This document shows, in pieces, positions 59,751 to 64,000 of a stretch of DNA of 64,000 bases; position 1 is the first letter of the stretch, and each line of letters begins with the position of its first letter. The notes below the pieces were generated by a model. That model saw nothing but the letters and a program-made list of their open reading frames with translations, ran no database searches and had not been told where the DNA came from. The position numbers were made by a program, and so were the translations under genes. The stretch comes from UBA6016 sp964568395. GTDB lineage: Bacteria; Campylobacterota; Campylobacteria; Campylobacterales; UBA6016. The stretch spans positions 1 to 64,000 of the forward strand of contig CAZMPN010000006.1 in assembly GCA_964568395.1 (NCBI GenBank), in the 5' to 3' direction.

Positions 59751-60905
59751 ATGATTTTAGACTATTCCGAGTCGAGACTAAAAAGAAGATGCAAAGCCGT
59801 TCTTACAAAGCCGCACCAGCCGTTTTTCATACTAGGGACGCTAGTCGCGCTTTACGGCGTATTGATAGTATGGCCGATACTAAACGGCTACATAAGCGCC
59901 GACTTGCGCCTCATGCACGCCTTCAATATGGCGCTATTGATGCCTACGTCTCTGTTTTTAGGGTTTTTGATGACCGTTTTATATAGGTTTTTGCTGGTAA
60001 TGCCTTTTTTGCAAAAAGAGTATATGCCTGTGTTTTGGTGCCTATTGGCCGGGGCTCTCGCTTCGCAAGTCGGTTTTTTGTTTTTTCCTATATTTACGCC
60101 TATCGGTTTTCTGCTTGTTTTTATATCGCAAACGCTAGCCCTGAAGATGTTTTTTGCGGCGTACAGGAAATCGAACATAGAAGAGAGGCATGACCCGTTC
60201 TGGATTCTTGTCGCGTTTTGTTTCGGCGCTCTTTCGAGCATACTGTTTATCCTATCCCTGTTTTTCCCGTCCTTCCAGACGTTGGCCGTCAATATCGCGC
60301 TCTATGCGTTCGCCACGGGAACGGTATTCGCCGTAGCGCAAAAAATGGTGCCCAACTTTTTTACGCTCTATTACGGCGTCGTCCAACCACAAAAAGAAAA
60401 GACCGTAATGCCGGTCGTCATGGCCTCGCTATTTGCCATATCGGTATTCAAAAGTTTGTCTATGCCGGCGCCGACGATTATCGCAAATATGTTTGGGATC
60501 GGCGCCTCCGTATATTTTCTGTGGAAAAATAGATTTATATTCAGAATATCCCCTCCAATACTCTGGATTTTGCAAGTAGGGATGGTGTGGTTTATGCTCG
60601 GATTTGTCGGCGGAATAGCGGAAAACATGACGGAAAGCGTCTTGTTGCAAGCGCATATTTTTGGAGCCGGGTTTATCTCCACCATGGCGATAGGATTTGG
60701 CAGCAGGGTCGCATTAGGGCACTCTGGACGCAAGATAGAGGCCGACAAGCTAACGACGGCTATTTTTGTAACGTTCACTATCGTAGTGCTAATAAGGCTT
60801 TTTGCGACGGTCGAACCTATGCTTTTGAATGTCGGCATATACGGCTGGGGTATCGTATTTACCGTATGGATGGTCAGATATATACCTATGCTTACAAGCG
60901 ATTAG
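59751..60905 (+). CDS. nnrS: NnrS family haem-copper membrane protein
   Basis: I use the ATG at 59751, with AGAGAGG upstream, rather than an upstream TTG. The 384-residue product has about ten to twelve membrane segments with the family motifs HAFNMALLMPTSLFLGFLMT, QAHIFGAGFISTMAIGFGSR and VALGHSGR. NnrS proteins bind haem and copper and protect against nitric oxide during denitrification. The divergent haem-sensing c-di-GMP gene makes a link to NO or redox response plausible. The shared ~115-bp region upstream would hold both promoters. Confidence 0.92.
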   Translation: MILDYSESRLKRRCKAVLTKPHQPFFILGTLVALYGVLIVWPILNGYISADLRLMHAFNMALLMPTSLFLGFLMTVLYRFLLVMPFLQKEYMPVFWCLLAGALASQVGFLFFPIFTPIGFLLVFISQTLALKMFFAAYRKSNIEERHDPFWILVAFCFGALSSILFILSLFFPSFQTLAVNIALYAFATGTVFAVAQKMVPNFFTLYYGVVQPQKEKTVMPVVMASLFAISVFKSLSMPAPTIIANMFGIGASVYFLWKNRFIFRISPPILWILQVGMVWFMLGFVGGIAENMTESVLLQAHIFGAGFISTMAIGFGSRVALGHSGRKIEADKLTTAIFVTFTIVVLIRLFATVEPMLLNVGIYGWGIVFTVWMVRYIPMLTSD

Positions 60906-60955
60906 TGGCGTTTTCGGTGTTTGACATATATCCCAAAAATGTCTATTATTAAGGG

Positions 60956-63900
60956 ATGAGAGCAGTCAAAGCCGTTTTAATCTTACTATTGTCCTTTACG
61001 ACGCTAGGAGCGAGCGACAAACTGGTATTGCAGCTAAAGTGGAAGCACCAGTTTCAGTTCGCCGGTTACTATGCGGCGCTATACAAAGGCTATTATAAGG
61101 ACGCCGGGCTGGACGTAACCATCCAGGAATCAAACCTGATAGACGACCCGATGGCGCTCGTGCTATCCGGAAAAGCGGACTATGGCGTAGGCAATAGCGA
61201 TCTGCTTCTTTTCCACAACAAAGGCTATCAGCCCGTACTCCTCGCCGTGTTTTTCCAGCACTCCCCTCTCGCGCTTATCGCAAGGGACGAATCGGGCATC
61301 AATACGCCGAGCGATTTTGTAGGCAAAAAAATACTTCTCGAGCAAAACTCGAACGAAATCAAAGCTTGGCTCAATCGCCTCAATATCAACAACTCAAACA
61401 CTACGATACTGATAGGCAAATACGACATACAAAAATTGCTCGATAAAAAAGTGGACGCCCTTGGGATATATAGCACTTTCGAACCGTTCGTGCTTCAAAG
61501 GATGGGGGTCAAATATAAGCTTTTTAGTCCGATTGACGCCGGTATCGATTTTTACGGCGACAACCTATTTACCACGAAGCAGGAGATAGCCGCGCATCCG
61601 GCCAGGGCGGCCGCCTTCAGGGAAGCCAGCATAAAAGGATGGGAGTATGCGCTCTCGCATAAAGACGAAATAGTGGAGCTGATACGACAAAAATACGCAC
61701 CGAATATAGACATAGAGACATTAAGACAAGAAGCCGATGCGGTAGCTAAACTGATCGATGCGAATCCATCGGAGCTTGGGCGCTATAAAGAGGGGCGTTG
61801 GAGACACATAGCGGATACGTATACGGAGCTTGGGCTGCTACCGCAATCATTCAGGCTGGACGGTTTTTTCCACTATGAGTACCCGGCCTCATACTCGTCG
61901 CGTTTTTCGGAAATTCCGCAGTATCTAATCCTAGTATTCGCGGCGGTTGCCGCAATGTTTTTTTTGCTCTACAGGCAAGCAAGAAATCTCAAAGCCGGCG
62001 AAAAAAAATATAGAACATTGTACGAAAAAGCGCCGCTAGCGTATATCGTGACCGACAAAAAAGGCAAAATCACGGAGTGGAACAAAGAGGCGGAAAAAAT
62101 TTTCGGATACGAAAAAGACGAAGTTTTGCAAAAAAAGATAGCGCCGCTAATAGTCCCTTTTGTCGAGATAGGCTATTTATCGGAAAAAATAAGAGGGCTT
62201 TTGCGAAACGGCGCCGAATTTAGCTCCACAAACCAAAATATCACAAAATTCAAAAACACGATAACCTGTGAATGGGTAAACACGCCGTTAAGAGACGACA
62301 ACAACGAAATAGTAGGCATTATCTCCATAGCGAGAGACGTAACGGAAAAAGAGGAGATGCTGGCAAAGATAAAGGAATCCGAGAAAAGCTTCAAAGCGAT
62401 GTTAGACAACGCCCCGTTTCCAGTGCTTATCACGGACTACCTGAGCAGCGAGGTTTTATTTATCAATCAAGCAGCGGCCGAATCCGTAGGAGAGAGCAAA
62501 ACAAGCCTTATGCACGCCAAGGCGGCGGACTACTGGGTGGAGCAGTCTGACAGGGACTTCTACATCAAAGAGATCACGAAAAAAGGTTACATAGACAACT
62601 ACGAGGTGCAATTCAAACGCAAAGACGGAAGCAGCTTTTGGGCGCAGATGTCGGCGACAAGGATGGTTTGCGACTACCGTGACGCCGCATTTATAGCTTT
62701 CATGAACATAGACGCCCAAAAACGTACCCAGGAAGCGCTAAAAGAGAGCGAAAAAAGATACAGGCTCGTAGCCGAAAACGCTTACGACGTGATATGGACG
62801 ATGGAGCCCGACGGTAGGCTTACGTACATAAGCCCTTCGGTAGAGAGGCTTCGAGGATATACGCTGGAAGAGGCGATACGGCAGAACATAGCGGAGACGC
62901 TCACGCCAGAGTCGGCGGAACTAGTGCTGGAAGGGCTTTCGCTGTTCACAAAAGATGCGGAGATACCGGCGCAACACTGGGAGCTGGAGCAGATATGCAA
63001 AAACGGCTCTACGGTATGGACGGACACGAGAGTCAGCCCGATAAAAGACGCGAACGGAAACCTAATATCCATACTCGGCATCACGAGAGACATTACGGAG
63101 CAAAAAAAGCTAAGAGAGGCGCTGGAGATCAAGAACGTAGCGATAGAGTACGCCGCAAACGGATTTTTGATAACAGACATAGACGGAACGATAGAGTATA
63201 TCAACCCGGCCTTTACCGAGATAACAGGCTACACAAAAGAGGACGTGCTCGGCAATACTCCCAGGGTCTTAAAAAGCGGCCATCAGCCGCCGGTGTTCTA
63301 CGAAATACTATGGTCGCATATCCTAAGCGGCAGGACCTGGCGTGGAGAGGTGCTAAACAGAAGAAAAAACGGGGAGGAGTACTACCAGCTTACCGCAATC
63401 GCCCCGGTCAAAAACGATAGCGGCGAAATAATAAAATTCGTATCGGTACTGCAAGACATATCCGAGCGCAAAAACACCGAGGCAAGGCTGCACCGCATGG
63501 CGCACTACGACGCGCTTACGTCGCTTGCCAACAGAATACTGTTCTTTGAAAAACTAAACAGCGAGATGGCAAAAGCGAAAGAGCAAAACAGACAGATAGC
63601 GCTGATGTTCATAGACCTAGACGGTTTCAAAGAGATCAACGACTCGATGGGACACAAAACCGGCGATATAGTGCTCCAAAGCGTAGCGGAGAAGATACTA
63701 GGCTCGCTCTGGGAAGACGACTTCGCCGCGCGTATAGGCGGCGACGAATTTACCGTATTGGTAACCAGCAAAACCGGGCGGGACGAGCTTAAGGCAAGAG
63801 CGAACGAGCTGCTAGAAAAGATAGGCAGCGTATGCAGTATCGACGACAAAGAGCTTTGCGTAGGGGCCAGCATAGGCGTAGCCGTACTGGAAGAAGGCGA

Positions 63901-64000
63901 CGAGGTCAAAGACATACTTTCAAAAGCCGACGAAGCGATGTATATGGCAAAGGCCAACGGCAAAAACAAATGCTACATATACGGCGAAGAGATAAAACTA
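60956..64000 (+). CDS. NMT1-like sensor with PAS domains and GGDEF (cut by window edge)
   Basis: The first 1015 residues of a large sensor; its end is beyond the window. A signal peptide (MRAVKAVLILLLSFTTLGAS) precedes an NMT1/THI5-like substrate-binding domain (LKWKHQFQFAGYYAALYKGY; about 20-305), and a membrane span follows (about 318-338). Four PAS domains follow (about 345-470, 475-595, 600-710, 715-845; for example ITGYTKEDVLGN). GGDEF (about 845-1010) has DALTSLANR and ARIGGDEFTVLV, without an RxxD site. An EAL domain might follow. It is downstream of nnrS and probably makes c-di-GMP in response to a pyrimidine- or sulfonate-like ligand; the ligand is a guess from the family. Confidence 0.9.
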   Translation, partial: MRAVKAVLILLLSFTTLGASDKLVLQLKWKHQFQFAGYYAALYKGYYKDAGLDVTIQESNLIDDPMALVLSGKADYGVGNSDLLLFHNKGYQPVLLAVFFQHSPLALIARDESGINTPSDFVGKKILLEQNSNEIKAWLNRLNINNSNTTILIGKYDIQKLLDKKVDALGIYSTFEPFVLQRMGVKYKLFSPIDAGIDFYGDNLFTTKQEIAAHPARAAAFREASIKGWEYALSHKDEIVELIRQKYAPNIDIETLRQEADAVAKLIDANPSELGRYKEGRWRHIADTYTELGLLPQSFRLDGFFHYEYPASYSSRFSEIPQYLILVFAAVAAMFFLLYRQARNLKAGEKKYRTLYEKAPLAYIVTDKKGKITEWNKEAEKIFGYEKDEVLQKKIAPLIVPFVEIGYLSEKIRGLLRNGAEFSSTNQNITKFKNTITCEWVNTPLRDDNNEIVGIISIARDVTEKEEMLAKIKESEKSFKAMLDNAPFPVLITDYLSSEVLFINQAAAESVGESKTSLMHAKAADYWVEQSDRDFYIKEITKKGYIDNYEVQFKRKDGSSFWAQMSATRMVCDYRDAAFIAFMNIDAQKRTQEALKESEKRYRLVAENAYDVIWTMEPDGRLTYISPSVERLRGYTLEEAIRQNIAETLTPESAELVLEGLSLFTKDAEIPAQHWELEQICKNGSTVWTDTRVSPIKDANGNLISILGITRDITEQKKLREALEIKNVAIEYAANGFLITDIDGTIEYINPAFTEITGYTKEDVLGNTPRVLKSGHQPPVFYEILWSHILSGRTWRGEVLNRRKNGEEYYQLTAIAPVKNDSGEIIKFVSVLQDISERKNTEARLHRMAHYDALTSLANRILFFEKLNSEMAKAKEQNRQIALMFIDLDGFKEINDSMGHKTGDIVLQSVAEKILGSLWEDDFAARIGGDEFTVLVTSKTGRDELKARANELLEKIGSVCSIDDKELCVGASIGVAVLEEGDEVKDILSKADEAMYMAKANGKNKCYIYGEEIKL

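Overview
The window looks like a chromosomal segment of a free-living member of the Campylobacterota (Epsilonproteobacteria). The evidence is a long FlgL, a PAS/chemoreceptor pair like CetB/CetA, Hcp-like Sel1 proteins, DUF5718 and DUF3108 proteins, NnrS, and many c-di-GMP enzymes and histidine kinases of the style common in that phylum. Genus cannot be read from the sequence. The host genes are moderately GC-rich, while the middle of the window is visibly richer in A+T.

Left chromosomal arm (1-25948, all on the minus strand except the tRNA). It begins with a chemotaxis cluster (receptor, CheW, CheY-like protein). Next is a histidine kinase followed by a REC-GGDEF-EAL protein; both reading frames are interrupted, the second at a run of nine A. 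Then come an AI-2E family permease, moeA, a cysteine-type formate dehydrogenase catalytic subunit, a lytic transglycosylase, dnaE, a small unknown gene, an M3 oligopeptidase, an O-acetylhomoserine sulfhydrylase-like enzyme, a CetB-like PAS protein with a haem/CZB chemoreceptor, ftsK, flgL and tRNA-Leu(CAA).

Integrated element (25935-45209, about 19.3 kb). A 14-bp copy of the tRNA-Leu 3' end lies at the far boundary. Just inside both ends is an identical 25-bp GGTATAC-containing repeat, and the left end also has six ATTTCA-type repeats spaced at 10 bp. The element encodes a tyrosine integrase, an AlpA-like small regulator, a rolling-circle Rep, a putative ssDNA-binding protein, several tiny proteins, a CII-like regulator, and a CI-like repressor facing it across a consensus promoter with an embedded operator. 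A GTGA overlap couples the repressor to a large membrane protein with a predicted beta-helical repeat region. Accessory cargo is a cytosine-5 DNA methyltransferase tail to tail with a UvrD-type helicase carrying a Fe-S/PD-(D/E)XK nuclease-like end. A leftward operon of about a dozen genes (44209 to 38187) contains two small abundant-looking proteins followed by a terminator, a tail-fibre/discoidin-like receptor-binding candidate, an M15 endolysin and many unknowns. A HigBA-like toxin-antitoxin pair closes the element. There is no terminase, portal, tailed-phage capsid or Zot ATPase that I can recognise. It reads as a small temperate phage, or phage-like integrative element, replicating by a rolling circle, with an unrecognised virion type. 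This is the most novel part of the window.

Right chromosomal arm (45210-64000). This is a signalling-rich region: two HD-GYP phosphodiesterases (one fused to a periplasmic PhnD-like sensor and a degenerate GGDEF), a Sel1 protein, a Sir2 deacylase, DUF3108 and DUF5718 proteins, a response regulator/CheC-like/histidine kinase operon, a dCache-type diguanylate cyclase, a haem-binding GGDEF-EAL protein divergent from NnrS, and an NMT1-PAS-GGDEF protein cut by the window end.

Several genes (the kinase, REC-GGDEF-EAL, ftsK and rep) have interrupted frames or no canonical start at the expected place. This may be real biology (phase variation, rare starts) or small indel errors in the sequence; I flag each separately.
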